Source of the DNA: Paludibacteraceae bacterium
Lineage (GTDB): Bacteria; Bacteroidota; Bacteroidia; Bacteroidales; Paludibacteraceae
Assembly (NCBI GenBank): GCA_024400115.1
Contig: JAKSNF010000023.1
Coordinates: 1 to 35,151 of the forward strand
Direction: 5' to 3'
Length of the DNA stretch: 35,151 nt
The notes beneath the pieces are model-generated. The model was not told where the DNA came from. It saw only the letters and a program-made list of their open reading frames with translations, and did not search any database. Positions within the stretch are counted from its first letter, which is position 1. Every line of letters starts with the position of its first letter. Both the position numbers and the translations under genes were made by a program. Below, in pieces: positions 1 to 8,046 of the stretch.

Positions 1-292
1 ATTGCTCTGCAAAGACAGGGTTGTTGCGGCTCGATTGCCTTATTACGCAAATGATTATAGAATTACTACTCGGTGCAGACGATGCATATCTTATCTGCGT
101 AATTGAGGAGAAGCTACCGAAACATCCCATTGGGAACCTACTGGATTTCCAATCGTTGTGAGGTTGCTTCGACGGGCAAAGCGTGTGCTTTAGCCACGCG
201 GAATAAACCAATTAAGCGCGGGTTTTAGCCATGGCGGCTAATTTGCGTAATAGGGCAGTAGGTACTACTGACCGAGCGGGAGATCCAAATCA
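1..292 (+). repeat. Dispersed non-coding repeat E, copy 1 (cut by window start)
   Basis: No credible gene lies here. Reverse-complemented, most of the stretch matches 7159-7460, including a long shared run across GCTTCTCCTCAATTACGCAG, the GACGGGCA hairpin block and an end reading GAGCGGGAG. Part of it also matches 7686-7922 in the same orientation. The first 20 bases recur inverted at 7740-7759. Positions about 175-202 can form a hairpin with arms GCGTG and CACGC. The left end lies outside the window. The remaining bases to 365 are A+T-rich and show nothing recognisable. Confidence 0.8.
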
Positions 293-365
293 AAAAATAA
301 AAGAACGCTTGCAAATACTTATTTATTAATAATTTATATAATGTCAACAAAAAGTTAATGCATCA

Positions 366-1145
366 CTAGTATTTAATGATATATTTAATTTGCTTAAATA
401 AGTACGCTCTTTCTTCCCCCGTTTCCGTTACTACAACCAATCTCCCCATCTCGTCTATATCTTTGAATCGAGCCTTAAATCTTCCTCTCTCATCCTCGTA
501 CTCAAACTCTCCCTCTTTGCGGAAGAGATACCCAATGTACTTTTCTTTCAACTCCTCGTAATGCTCATCGCTTAACCATGTTTTGAGTTGATTGAGGCGC
601 GTTAAGATAGCCTCCAACACCGCCTGTTTATCCGCTTCTTTGCCCGTTATTTGCTTGAGTGATATAGGATTGGGCGCGTCGCTCTCAAAAACGGTTTGAT
701 TGATGTTCAGTCCTAATCCGAAGATACAATCGCTCACTTCTTTTCCGTTCAAGCGGTTCTCTATCAAGATGCCGCCTAATTTCTTTTCCTTATAATATAT
801 ATCGTTCGGCCACTTAATGGTAAGGGGTAGGGGAGTAGAGGTCGCTCCTGCGACACCGGTATAGGGGAGTAGGGTACTGTTCAAAGCCCCCACTACGCTC
901 AGACTCGCTATCATGCTGAGCCTAAACTGCTTACTCACCTCCAAACCTTGCGGACGAATAAGAATAGACACTAATAGGTTCTCCCCATCCTTGCTTTCCC
1001 AGTGATTACCTACTTGACCGCGTCCTGCCGTTTGATAATCGGTAACGATATAGAAACCATCGCAGAGCGCCTCTGCCGGCGTCTCGGTGGATGCTATCAT
1101 ATCCTTCAGTAAGCGGTTGGTACTATCGGTGTGTCTTATATACAT
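366..1145 (-). CDS. birA: Biotin--[acetyl-CoA carboxylase] ligase, catalytic-only type
   Basis: This enzyme activates biotin with ATP and attaches it to the biotin carrier lysine of carboxylases in the cytoplasm. Family motifs are visible in order: DSTN at residues 7-10, the biotinyl-AMP loop GRGQVG at 41-46, KWPND at 111-115 with the catalytic lysine, and KLGGILIE at 122-129. A small C-terminal beta domain covers about 205-259. At 259 aa it lacks the N-terminal DNA-binding domain of E. coli BirA, so it should not act as a repressor. Its start lies 23 nt inside the end of dacB, which implies co-transcription and translational coupling. Residues about 92-108 (LLPYTGVAGATSTPLPL) form an unusually long loop before KWPND. 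The DNA for that loop contains a small palindrome (841-854) related to an intergenic one. Confidence 0.95.
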   Translation of the reverse strand: MYIRHTDSTNRLLKDMIASTETPAEALCDGFYIVTDYQTAGRGQVGNHWESKDGENLLVSILIRPQGLEVSKQFRLSMIASLSVVGALNSTLLPYTGVAGATSTPLPLTIKWPNDIYYKEKKLGGILIENRLNGKEVSDCIFGLGLNINQTVFESDAPNPISLKQITGKEADKQAVLEAILTRLNQLKTWLSDEHYEELKEKYIGYLFRKEGEFEYEDERGRFKARFKDIDEMGRLVVVTETGEERAYLFKQIKYIIKY

Positions 1146-2505
1146 CGAGCAAATAGTCTTGTATTACTCGTTGGATATTACGAGCCTTGCCATTAGCGCT
1201 ATTGACTAAAATAGCAAATGCCCATTTCCTTCCATCCGGCAGGAAGATATATCCGGCGTAGTTCTTTGTTCCGGCAATCGTTCCGCTCTTAGCCCAAACG
1301 CGTCCCTCTAAAACTGTACCTCTGAATAGTCCGCTTACCGTTCCTGTCTTACCGCAAATGGGTAGCGAATGAAGCCAATCGTCGTAATACTTACTCTTAC
1401 TCATATATTCCAGCAACTGCACGAACATCTCTGCACTGATGGCGTCTTGGGGTGCCAATCCGCAACCGTCTTTGATGATAGCACTACGCAAATCCACTTT
1501 CTTGCGTTGCCAATAAGCGCGAAGGAACTCGCAACTATTATGTACCGTTCCCGGCATTCCATATGCCAAACCCATATAGCGGAACATCGCTTCCGCATAG
1601 AGGTTGTCGCTGTATATATTCGTGTGGGCAATCAAGTCCCGCAATGGTTCTGAATAGTGTTCATAAAGCAGCGTGCGTCCGTTTTTACTGAAACTCTCAG
1701 GGCGATAGGTGGCTTCTCCACTCACTTCAATACCGCAACCCTCCAAGCGACTTTTGAAATGTTTCACCAACAACAGTCCCGGATTGGGTATATCACTCTT
1801 CACGCCAAACTGCCCTTGATTACTGGGCACGCTGCCCGATATATATCGTTCGTTGCTATAGGGCAAACCATAGACATAAGCCCCATCGTATGTTATCTCT
1901 GTGCAACGCACATGATTGATAACTCGTAAGTCTTCATATAACGGCTCTGTGCGAATAACATCTGCTACCGAACCTACCGGACCGCTCTTGAGAACGATAT
2001 TGAGCGTGTTGCTCATGTAGTTAAGCGAGAATACCCCGGGGGCATAGTAATTGGCGGCATCCTCCATTAGCCAACCCGGATTCTGCGCCTCGGCGTCTAA
2101 TAGACTCATGTCGGCAATGATATTACCGTCAATCTTCTTAATACCCGCCTTACGCACGGCCTGTATCCATTGATTGTAGAAACGCTGCCCTTTCTTCAGA
2201 TCGCCTAACGACGGGTCACAACCGCCCCTTACGATAAGGTCGCCATGCAGCACCTCGTCCTCTATCTTACCTGTGTATTCAAGCGTCGTGGTGAACTGAA
2301 AATCCGGACCATATAACTCCAACATAGCAGCTGTTGTAAGCGTCTTCATCACCGAGGCGGGAGGAACGACATTTTGCGGACGATGTTCTTCTATGATTTC
2401 ATGACTATCCAAATCTTTTATTTGGACACTGATATTCGCTTCTTTGGTCACTGAATTGCCCGTGAGCAAAGAAATAGAGAGTATAACTGAACAAAAAGAG
2501 AGCAT
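1123..2505 (-). CDS. dacB: D-alanyl-D-alanine carboxypeptidase/endopeptidase, PBP4 type (peptidase S13)
   Basis: This is a periplasmic penicillin-binding protein that trims peptidoglycan stem peptides or cuts cross-links. Counting from the chosen start it has a signal peptide (about residues 1-16), SVMK at 51-54 with the nucleophile serine, SDN at 299-301, and KSG at about 406-408 within WAKSGTIAGTKNYAGYI, the S13 form of the KTG box. A second KTG lies at about 386. At 460 aa it matches the family length. A start 14 codons upstream (2547) is open, but it would lie over the predicted -7 box (2525-2532), so the ATG at 2505 just before the hydrophobic stretch is preferred. It is the first gene of a minus-strand operon with birA. 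Confidence 0.93.
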   Translation of the reverse strand: MLSFCSVILSISLLTGNSVTKEANISVQIKDLDSHEIIEEHRPQNVVPPASVMKTLTTAAMLELYGPDFQFTTTLEYTGKIEDEVLHGDLIVRGGCDPSLGDLKKGQRFYNQWIQAVRKAGIKKIDGNIIADMSLLDAEAQNPGWLMEDAANYYAPGVFSLNYMSNTLNIVLKSGPVGSVADVIRTEPLYEDLRVINHVRCTEITYDGAYVYGLPYSNERYISGSVPSNQGQFGVKSDIPNPGLLLVKHFKSRLEGCGIEVSGEATYRPESFSKNGRTLLYEHYSEPLRDLIAHTNIYSDNLYAEAMFRYMGLAYGMPGTVHNSCEFLRAYWQRKKVDLRSAIIKDGCGLAPQDAISAEMFVQLLEYMSKSKYYDDWLHSLPICGKTGTVSGLFRGTVLEGRVWAKSGTIAGTKNYAGYIFLPDGRKWAFAILVNSANGKARNIQRVIQDYLLDVYKTHR

Positions 2506-2524
2506 GTTTTTATAAATTAGCGTG

Positions 2525-2556
2525 CAAAGATAAGGAAATATTTGCATATTTGCAAA
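2525..2556 (-). promoter_or_regulatory. Promoter for dacB-birA
   Basis: On the minus strand TATCTTTG (2525-2532) lies 20 bp from TTTG (2553-2556), the standard Bacteroidota sigma-factor pattern. It overlaps the divergent gldD promoter, so the two transcripts may interfere with or co-regulate one another. Confidence 0.75.
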
Positions 2557-2572
2557 TTTATTTGTAATTTTG
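2541..2572 (+). promoter_or_regulatory. Promoter for gldD operon
   Basis: TTTG (2541-2544), 20 bp, then TAATTTTG (2565-2572). The expected transcription start is about 2579, essentially at the GTG proposed as the gldD start. The mRNA may therefore be leaderless. Confidence 0.65.
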
Positions 2573-2576
2573 CAGC

Positions 2577-3161
2577 GTGATTGATAAAATTAACATAAAA
2601 ATCGTACTTCTTTTCTGTTTAGTGTTGTTTATTGGCACTTCTTGTCACCGTGCGTCCGTACCTAAACCCTATGGTTATTTTCGTTTGACTGTACCCGACA
2701 CGGCTTACACCCTTTATGCCGGTTCTGAACCCTTCCGTTTTGCACTTAGTCAGAACGCGCAAGCAAACGTGATGCCCAAAGAAGATGGTTCTTTATGGCT
2801 TGATATCCATTACCCGACTTTGAATGTCACTATGCATGGCTCTTATTTCCCTATTCACAAGAACTTGGACTTACTGACCGATGAAGCGATTAAGTTCGTG
2901 TATAAGCACACCACTCAAGCTACCTCTATTCCCGAACAAGCGTTTGTTAATGAGGAGCAGCACGTCTATGGTGTCTTTTTCCACTTGCAAGGCAATACTG
3001 CTTCGCAGTTCCAGTTCTTCTTGACCGATTCGGTTCACCATTTCTTTCGGGCTTCCGTCTATTGCGAGTGTAAACCCAATGCAGACTCGCTTGCCCCTGT
3101 TTACGACTATTTAGAGCAAGATATAAAACGTCTTATTGAATCATGGCAATGGGAAGAATAG
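2577..3161 (+). CDS. gldD: Gliding motility-associated lipoprotein GldD
   Basis: GldD is a lipoprotein of the gliding/type 9 secretion gene set, needed for gliding in Flavobacterium but widespread in non-gliding Bacteroidota. The N-terminus has a hydrophobic stretch ending in the lipobox GTSC with the lipidated cysteine at residue 23, followed by KPYGYFRL, the family's conserved opening. The length of 194 aa is normal. The start is GTG. No ATG lies before the lipobox, and the predicted transcription start falls at this codon. The gene overlaps the next by 19 nt. Presence of a type 9-associated gene fits the giant secreted proteins with a shared C-terminal tail further along. Confidence 0.88.
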   Translation: MIDKINIKIVLLFCLVLFIGTSCHRASVPKPYGYFRLTVPDTAYTLYAGSEPFRFALSQNAQANVMPKEDGSLWLDIHYPTLNVTMHGSYFPIHKNLDLLTDEAIKFVYKHTTQATSIPEQAFVNEEQHVYGVFFHLQGNTASQFQFFLTDSVHHFFRASVYCECKPNADSLAPVYDYLEQDIKRLIESWQWEE

Positions 3162-3796
3162 CTATTCTTATTGATCCCGATAAACAGGGACCATCACTCT
3201 CGGAGCGGGTTGCCAAATTGAGTGCTTTGGGACTCTCCCCCGATCTTATCCTCTTAGGAGGGAGCACCGGTGTGCTTGATTCGGAAACCGTTTTTGACCA
3301 AGCACGTGCTTTAGGTCTGCCCGTTTGGCTTTTCCCCGGAAATGAGTACCAACTCTCACCTCAAGCCGAAAACCTACTCTTGCCCGTCCTTATCTCCGGT
3401 CGCAATCCCCAACTGCTTATCGGTAAACATGTGGAGGCGGCGCGTAAGATACGAACATTGGGTATCCCCGTCACACCGATGGGCTATATATTGATTGACG
3501 GAGGCAATATCCCTTCCGTACAAAAAGTGAGCGAGACCGAACCTCTCTCGCCAACGGATGTCGAAACGATTGTCTCTACCGCTATTGCAGGGGAACTATT
3601 GGGACAGCAAGCTATCTATTTGGAAGCCGGTAGCGGAGCTTTATACCCCGTTCCGACAAAAGTCATTGCCGCTGTAAGAAAGGAAATCAACATCCCCTTG
3701 ATTGTTGGTGGCGGACTACGCTCCCAACAAACTATTAACGATGCTCTCACCGCCGGTGCCGACATTGTTGTCATCGGCACCGCCCTCGAACACTAA
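3143..3796 (+). CDS. Geranylgeranylglyceryl/heptaprenylglyceryl phosphate synthase (PcrB/GGGPS family)
   Basis: This TIM-barrel prenyltransferase joins a polyprenyl diphosphate to glycerol-1-phosphate, giving an ether-lipid precursor. It is typical of Archaea and is also found in Bacteroidota and, as PcrB, in Bacillota. The sequence shows ILIDPDKQ near the N-terminus, LLGGSTG at about 37-43, the substrate-pocket YLEAGSG, and the phosphate-binding VGGGLRS and GADIVVIGT near the C-terminus. At 217 aa it is slightly short for the group. An internal ATG at 3149 (MGRIAILIDPDKQ) is an equally good start and would cut the gldD overlap to 13 nt. It ends 18 bp before tadA, in a spacer of two TCCACAA heptamers. 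Confidence 0.92.
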   Translation: MAMGRIAILIDPDKQGPSLSERVAKLSALGLSPDLILLGGSTGVLDSETVFDQARALGLPVWLFPGNEYQLSPQAENLLLPVLISGRNPQLLIGKHVEAARKIRTLGIPVTPMGYILIDGGNIPSVQKVSETEPLSPTDVETIVSTAIAGELLGQQAIYLEAGSGALYPVPTKVIAAVRKEINIPLIVGGGLRSQQTINDALTAGADIVVIGTALEH

Positions 3797-3814
3797 CCAT
3801 CCACAATCCACAAT

Positions 3815-4246
3815 ATGACCGACAACGATTATATGCAATTAGCTTTAGCCGAGGCGCAACAAGCGTTTGATGCTGACGAAGTACCCGTTGGTTGTATCAT
3901 TGTGGCAGGCAATCGCGTCGTTGGGCGAGGGCATAACCTTACCCAGACCCTCTCCGATGTCACTGCCCATGCCGAGATACAAGCTATCACCGCTGCCTCC
4001 CAAACACTCGGAGGTAAATACCTCAACGATTGCACCCTTTACGTCACCGTCGAACCTTGCGTCATGTGCGCCGGTGCTATTGGCTGGGCACAGATGGGCA
4101 GACTCGTCTATGGTGCCTCCGACCCCAAAAGGGGCTATACCATTTATGCTCCTAAGGCTTTGCACCCTAAAACACAAGTCACCTCCGGCGTACTCGAACA
4201 CGAATGTCAAACCCTTATGGAAAACTTCTTTAAAAAATTAAGATAA
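3815..4246 (+). CDS. tadA: tRNA-specific adenosine deaminase
   Basis: TadA deaminates the wobble adenosine 34 of tRNA-Arg(ACG) to inosine. The zinc site is complete: HAE at residues 52-54 (zinc ligand and proton-shuttle glutamate) and PCVMC at 81-85 with two cysteine ligands. The 143-aa length is normal. It sits in the gldD-to-dusB run, with 12 bp to the next gene. In this group guanine deaminase is a possible relative, but the compact form and placement beside another tRNA-modification gene favour TadA. Confidence 0.92.
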   Translation: MTDNDYMQLALAEAQQAFDADEVPVGCIIVAGNRVVGRGHNLTQTLSDVTAHAEIQAITAASQTLGGKYLNDCTLYVTVEPCVMCAGAIGWAQMGRLVYGASDPKRGYTIYAPKALHPKTQVTSGVLEHECQTLMENFFKKLR

Positions 4247-4258
4247 CAATCCACCCAT

Positions 4259-6130
4259 ATGAAACGCTATCTCAAAATCATTCCCTTTGTCGTTTTTGCA
4301 GGTATTGTCTTTTACCTCTTTCCTCATTATGAAAATAACTTCTCGTACAGTTTTGAAGTGGGTAAACCTTGGAACTACGAACGCTTAACCGCTCCTTCCG
4401 ACTTCCCTATCTACAAGACGCAAGACCAACTCAATAAGGAGCAGCAAGAACTATTAGCAGATTTTGCTCCTTGTTATGTTTTTTGTGATACCATTACCTC
4501 CCCTTTGGTTCTCTCTTACGAGGATAGGGAGGCGCTGATTGAGCAGAAATACCGTTTTATTAGTGTTCTTGAAGACCAAGTGGCACGTCGCTATCCTATT
4601 CGGCAAGTCTTTACGCCTAAGACCGCTTTTGAGTGTTATGGCGTTACAATGAGCCCGAATATAGTGCTTGATTCGGTTAAAACAGCTCAACTCAAGGAGT
4701 CCATCCTTTCTGTTATCTCACCTACCCAAGGTGTCGTGCAAGAGGGTGAGAAGATCATCGACACCGGTGAACTTGTTACTGAACACAATTACCTAATCTT
4801 GATATCCTTACGTAAGGTTTATGAACAGTCCAATCGGTCTCACCAGCAGAAGATCTTCGGTACTATCGGAACGGTCCTTCTCCTCTGTTTTGTCATTGCC
4901 GTCTTTGCGGCGTTCTTCTTTTTCTTCAGTTCTCGCGGTAAGGAGACGTGGTCGGCGGTTATATTCTTCTGCTTCTTGCCTCTCCTCTTGGTGGCAAGTA
5001 CGTTCCTGCTGATGGGTCGGTTTGTAAATACCCCACTTTATATTATTCCTTTTGCGTGGGTACCGCTTGTGGTAAGGTCTTTCTTTGATGCCCGAATGGC
5101 ACTCGTAACGCATTTGGTAACTATACTCATTTGCGCTTTGGCAGTACCTTTCCCTCTGGAGTTCTTGTTTGTGCAAACCCTCGTGGGTGCGGTCACTATT
5201 GTGAGCATGCAGGATATGTCCAAACGAACCCAAGTGGTTCAAACGGTGGGTTGGATTGTACTTACCTATGTCGTTGCCTATACGGCTTTCTGCCTTATAT
5301 CTCCTACCAACGTGGCTTCCATCGATTGGCATACCTATATCTATATCGTTCTAAACGGTATCTTGGTTATTTGCGGTTCGTACGGACTGATTCTGGCTTC
5401 GGAACATATCTTTGGTTTCATATCTGCCACTACCCTTATTGAACTGACTAATGTCAATTCCACTCTCTTGCAAGACTTTGCTCAGAAGGCCCCGGGTTCG
5501 TTCCAGCACTCGTTACAAGTCGGTAACTTAGCCTCCGAGGCAGCAAAGAAGATTGGCGCTAACGCCTTGCTCGTTCGTACAGGTGCGCTCTATCACGATA
5601 TAGGTAAGATGCTTCATCCTGAATATTTCATTGAGAACCAAACGGGTGGTGTTAATCCCCTTATAGATTTAGATGCCAGAGAGGCGGCTCGCATTGTCTT
5701 GCAGCATGTAGAAGATGGAGTTAAGTTAGGGCAAAAAGCGCACTTACCGGCTATCATTATTCAGTTTATCCGTTCGCACCACGGCACTTCGCTGACGCGC
5801 TTTTTCTATAATACGTACGTCAACTCTCACCCGGGAGCGGTGGTGGACGACTCGCTCTTCCGTTATGCCGGACCCAAACCCTCTACCAAAGAGGGCGCTA
5901 TCCTCATGATGGCTGACGCTATTGAGGCGCGTTCGCGTTCGCTCTCTTCCTATACGGAGGAGTCTATTTGGAATATGATTGTGGATATGACCGATCAGCA
6001 GATTAAGGATAAGCAGTTTACCGATACGCCGCTCTCCTTCAAGGACTTAGAGGATATACGCCTTGTCTTCAAAGAGCGCCTTATCTCTATCTATCACCAC
6101 CGCATCAAGTATCCCACTTTAAACTTATAA
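4259..6130 (+). CDS. pgpH: PgpH-like 7TM-HD phosphohydrolase (probable cyclic-di-AMP phosphodiesterase)
   Basis: This is an inner-membrane protein whose cytoplasmic HD domain is expected to hydrolyse c-di-AMP, as shown for PgpH in Listeria. A first membrane helix (about residues 5-20) is followed by an extracytoplasmic region to about 195. Several strong membrane helices run to about 385 (for example LLLCFVIAVFAAFFFFF). The HD domain begins near 395, with ALYHDIGKM carrying the HD pair at about 446-447, HVEDG at about 485 and RSHHGT at about 505. At 623 aa it is shorter than Listeria PgpH but usual for Bacteroidota. A TCCACCC heptamer lies just before its start. Confidence 0.9.
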   Translation: MKRYLKIIPFVVFAGIVFYLFPHYENNFSYSFEVGKPWNYERLTAPSDFPIYKTQDQLNKEQQELLADFAPCYVFCDTITSPLVLSYEDREALIEQKYRFISVLEDQVARRYPIRQVFTPKTAFECYGVTMSPNIVLDSVKTAQLKESILSVISPTQGVVQEGEKIIDTGELVTEHNYLILISLRKVYEQSNRSHQQKIFGTIGTVLLLCFVIAVFAAFFFFFSSRGKETWSAVIFFCFLPLLLVASTFLLMGRFVNTPLYIIPFAWVPLVVRSFFDARMALVTHLVTILICALAVPFPLEFLFVQTLVGAVTIVSMQDMSKRTQVVQTVGWIVLTYVVAYTAFCLISPTNVASIDWHTYIYIVLNGILVICGSYGLILASEHIFGFISATTLIELTNVNSTLLQDFAQKAPGSFQHSLQVGNLASEAAKKIGANALLVRTGALYHDIGKMLHPEYFIENQTGGVNPLIDLDAREAARIVLQHVEDGVKLGQKAHLPAIIIQFIRSHHGTSLTRFFYNTYVNSHPGAVVDDSLFRYAGPKPSTKEGAILMMADAIEARSRSLSSYTEESIWNMIVDMTDQQIKDKQFTDTPLSFKDLEDIRLVFKERLISIYHHRIKYPTLNL

Positions 6131-6145
6131 ACTAGACGGCTTCTA

Positions 6146-6180
6146 TAAACTCTAAACTCTAAACTCTAAACTCTAAACTA
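6146..6180 (+). repeat. Heptamer tandem repeat (TAAACTC), five units
   Basis: Four exact TAAACTC units and one TAAACTA fill the pgpH-dusB spacer and end two bases before the dusB start codon. Changes in copy number would alter the leader just upstream of the start. Confidence 0.9.
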
Positions 6181-6182
6181 AA

Positions 6183-7151
6183 ATGACGAAGTCATTATAC
6201 CTCGCTCCCATGGAGGACGTCACCGACCCCGCTTTTCGCTTGCTATGTAAGCGTTTTGGTGCCGATCGTGTCTATACGGAGTTCGTCAATGCGGACGCCT
6301 TGGTGCGCGATGTGGAGGCTACTACGCGCAAACTGACTATCTGTGACGCGGAGCGACCGGTGGCTATACAGATTTACGGACGCGACCCTGTCTCTATGGC
6401 GGACGCAGCGCAGATAGTGGAGGGTGCTCATCCGGATTTTATTGACATCAATTTCGGTTGTCCCGTGAAGAAAGTGGCAGGTAAGGGTGCCGGTGCCGGT
6501 TTGTTGCAGGATGTACCTAAGTTACTGTCTATCACGCGGGCGGTGGTCAATGCCGTTCATACGCCCGTTACCGTCAAGACGCGCTTGGGTTGGAACGATG
6601 AGCAGAAGATTATAGTGGACTTAGCCGAACAGTTGCAAGACTGTGGTATTGCCGAATTGGCTATTCATGGCCGCACGCGGGCGCAGATGTACACCGGTCA
6701 AGCCGATTGGACTCTGATAGGTGAGGTGAAGAACAACCCACGCATGCGCATACCTATTATAGGGAACGGGGACGTGTGCACGCCCGAGCGCGCGAAGGAG
6801 TGTTTCGATCGCTATGGGGTAGATGCTATCATGATAGGGCGTGCCACCTTTGGTTGCCCGTGGATTTTTGAGGACATCAAAAACTATCTAAATAATCCAC
6901 CATCCACCATCCACACTCCACGCTCCATGTCTTGGTGTGTCTCTATCCTCAAAGAGCATGTGGAGCGTTCCATTGAGTGGATAGGGGATGAGCGCAAGGG
7001 TATAGTGCATAGTCGTCGTCATTTCGCCAATTCGCCTGTTTTCAAGGGGTTATATGACTTTAAGCAGACGCGCATAGCTCTTCTTCGTGCCGAGACCAAG
7101 GACGAAGTCTTCTCTATCATGGATGAGATAGTAGAAAAATGGGGTCAATAG
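6183..7151 (+). CDS. dusB: tRNA-dihydrouridine synthase (DusB-like)
   Basis: This FMN- and NADPH-dependent enzyme reduces uridines in the tRNA D-loop. The N-terminal TIM barrel opens with APMEDVTDPAFR (flavin site), followed by INFGCP with the catalytic cysteine at about residue 93, then AIHGRTR and IPIIGNGDV, and IMIGRATFGCPWIF near 220. The helical C-terminal domain is present. Total length 322 aa is normal. The stretch at about 236-249 (NNPPSTIHTPRSM) looks foreign to the family. It is encoded by a seven-base tandem repeat of the same kind as the intergenic spacers of this operon. This is the last gene of the run. Confidence 0.93.
   Translation: MTKSLYLAPMEDVTDPAFRLLCKRFGADRVYTEFVNADALVRDVEATTRKLTICDAERPVAIQIYGRDPVSMADAAQIVEGAHPDFIDINFGCPVKKVAGKGAGAGLLQDVPKLLSITRAVVNAVHTPVTVKTRLGWNDEQKIIVDLAEQLQDCGIAELAIHGRTRAQMYTGQADWTLIGEVKNNPRMRIPIIGNGDVCTPERAKECFDRYGVDAIMIGRATFGCPWIFEDIKNYLNNPPSTIHTPRSMSWCVSILKEHVERSIEWIGDERKGIVHSRRHFANSPVFKGLYDFKQTRIALLRAETKDEVFSIMDEIVEKWGQ
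6896..6926 (+). repeat. Heptamer tandem repeat (TCCACnn) inside dusB
   Basis: TCCAC starts at 6896, 6903, 6910 and 6917, an exact period of seven. The related TCCACAA units stand at 3800-3813 before tadA and TCCACCC at 4250-4256 before pgpH. Here the array is translated. Loss or gain of one unit would shift the dusB frame. Confidence 0.85.
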
Positions 7152-7158
7152 GTATTTT

Positions 7159-7460
7159 TCTCCCGCTCGGTCAGTAGTTCCTACTGCCCTATTACGCAAA
7201 TTACGCGGTATTATTATCTCTCGCAGATTCCGCAGATTCCGCTGATAACTCGCAGAACTTTGTTTCTCCCGCTCACTCGCTTTGCTCGTTATTACGCAAA
7301 TTTCGCGCCAACGCCTAACCCACGCTTAATTGGTTTATTCGGGCGGTTTCACACGCCCTGTGCCCGTCGAAGCAACCTCACAACGATTGGAAATCCAGTT
7401 GGTTCCCAATGGGATGTTTCGGTAGCTTCTCCTCAATTACGCAGATAAAGTATGTCTTGC
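7159..7460 (-). repeat. Dispersed non-coding repeat E, copy 2 (inverted relative to copy 1)
   Basis: Starting from CTCCCGCTCGGTCAGTAGT, this matches the reverse complement of 1-292. It differs by an extra segment of about 100 bases: the end motif CTCCCGCTC occurs twice (7159 and 7266), with GCAGATTCC repeats between. The hairpin equivalent to that of copy 1 has arms GGGCG and CGCCC, different bases but still paired. No gene is credible in it. Confidence 0.85.
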
Positions 7461-7685
7461 GGCACCCTAAGATTCGCAGGTATATGTGAGTATATACTTA
7501 ACTTTAAAAGTTAATAATATATCGCCGAAGGCGTGCGTAGCCTTTGCCCGCACGCTCGGAGGGCGTACAATGTCGCGAGGAGCGACAATAGCGATTTACT
7601 ATTTACACCGTGCCGGCGTCCGGCATATGTTGCACACGCTTCGCGAAAGATTGACTATTAGTACCTGCGGTGCTTTCTAAGTTAG
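7461..7685. other. Gene-free stretch with small palindromes
   Basis: The stretch contains TGTCGC-GAGGA-GCGACA (7571-7587) and a TGCCGG/CCGGCA hairpin near 7614. The one open frame (about 7486-7680) has no recognisable product and crosses these palindromes, so it is not called. The first palindrome resembles the one inside birA. Confidence 0.5.
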
Positions 7686-7922
7686 GTGCAAGCCGAAACA
7701 TATATCATCTGCGTAATTAAGGAGGGCATGCCGAAATACCCCTGTCTTTGCAGAGCAATGACATCGTATGAGGCTTGACCGACGGGCAAAGCGTGTGCTT
7801 CAGCCACGCGGAATAAAAAAGGGGAGGCATATAGCGATGGCGGCAAATATAGCGTAATAAGCCGATAGGGTTAATCGTATGAGTGTAACGAATAGAATAA
7901 CCTTATAGGCTGAGCGGGAGAC
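7686..7922 (+). repeat. Dispersed non-coding repeat E, copy 3
   Basis: It shares the ATCTGCGTAATT block, the GACGGGCAAAGCGTGTGCTT hairpin block and the final GAGCGGGAG with copy 1, in the same orientation. It also carries, inverted, the first 20 bases of copy 1 (7740-7759). The family is therefore a mosaic of sub-blocks. Confidence 0.75.
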
Positions 7923-8008
7923 AAGAAAATCTGTGAAATCTGTGAGAGAAATAAATATCGTGGAATATAGGTATTTTTCTTAAAAAAATGCAGAAAAATG
8001 AAAATAAA

Positions 8009-8040
8009 TTTGCATATATGAAAAAATTGTTGTACCTTTG
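8009..8040 (+). promoter_or_regulatory. Promoter of the small transcript
   Basis: TTTG (8009-8012), 20 bp, TACCTTTG (8033-8040). The spacer reads CATATATGAAAAAA, almost identical to four other promoters in the window. Confidence 0.8.
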
Positions 8041-8046
8041 CACTCG

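Noticed and set aside
1..292. End repeats as rRNA or tRNA gene remnants
   Set aside because: No tRNA cloverleaf or rRNA signature is visible. The copies vary in the wrong way for rRNA.
7260..7680. Two short plus-strand frames in the repeat region
   Set aside because: They run through repeat E copy 2 and palindromic DNA. The equivalent frames in copies 1 and 3 are not preserved.
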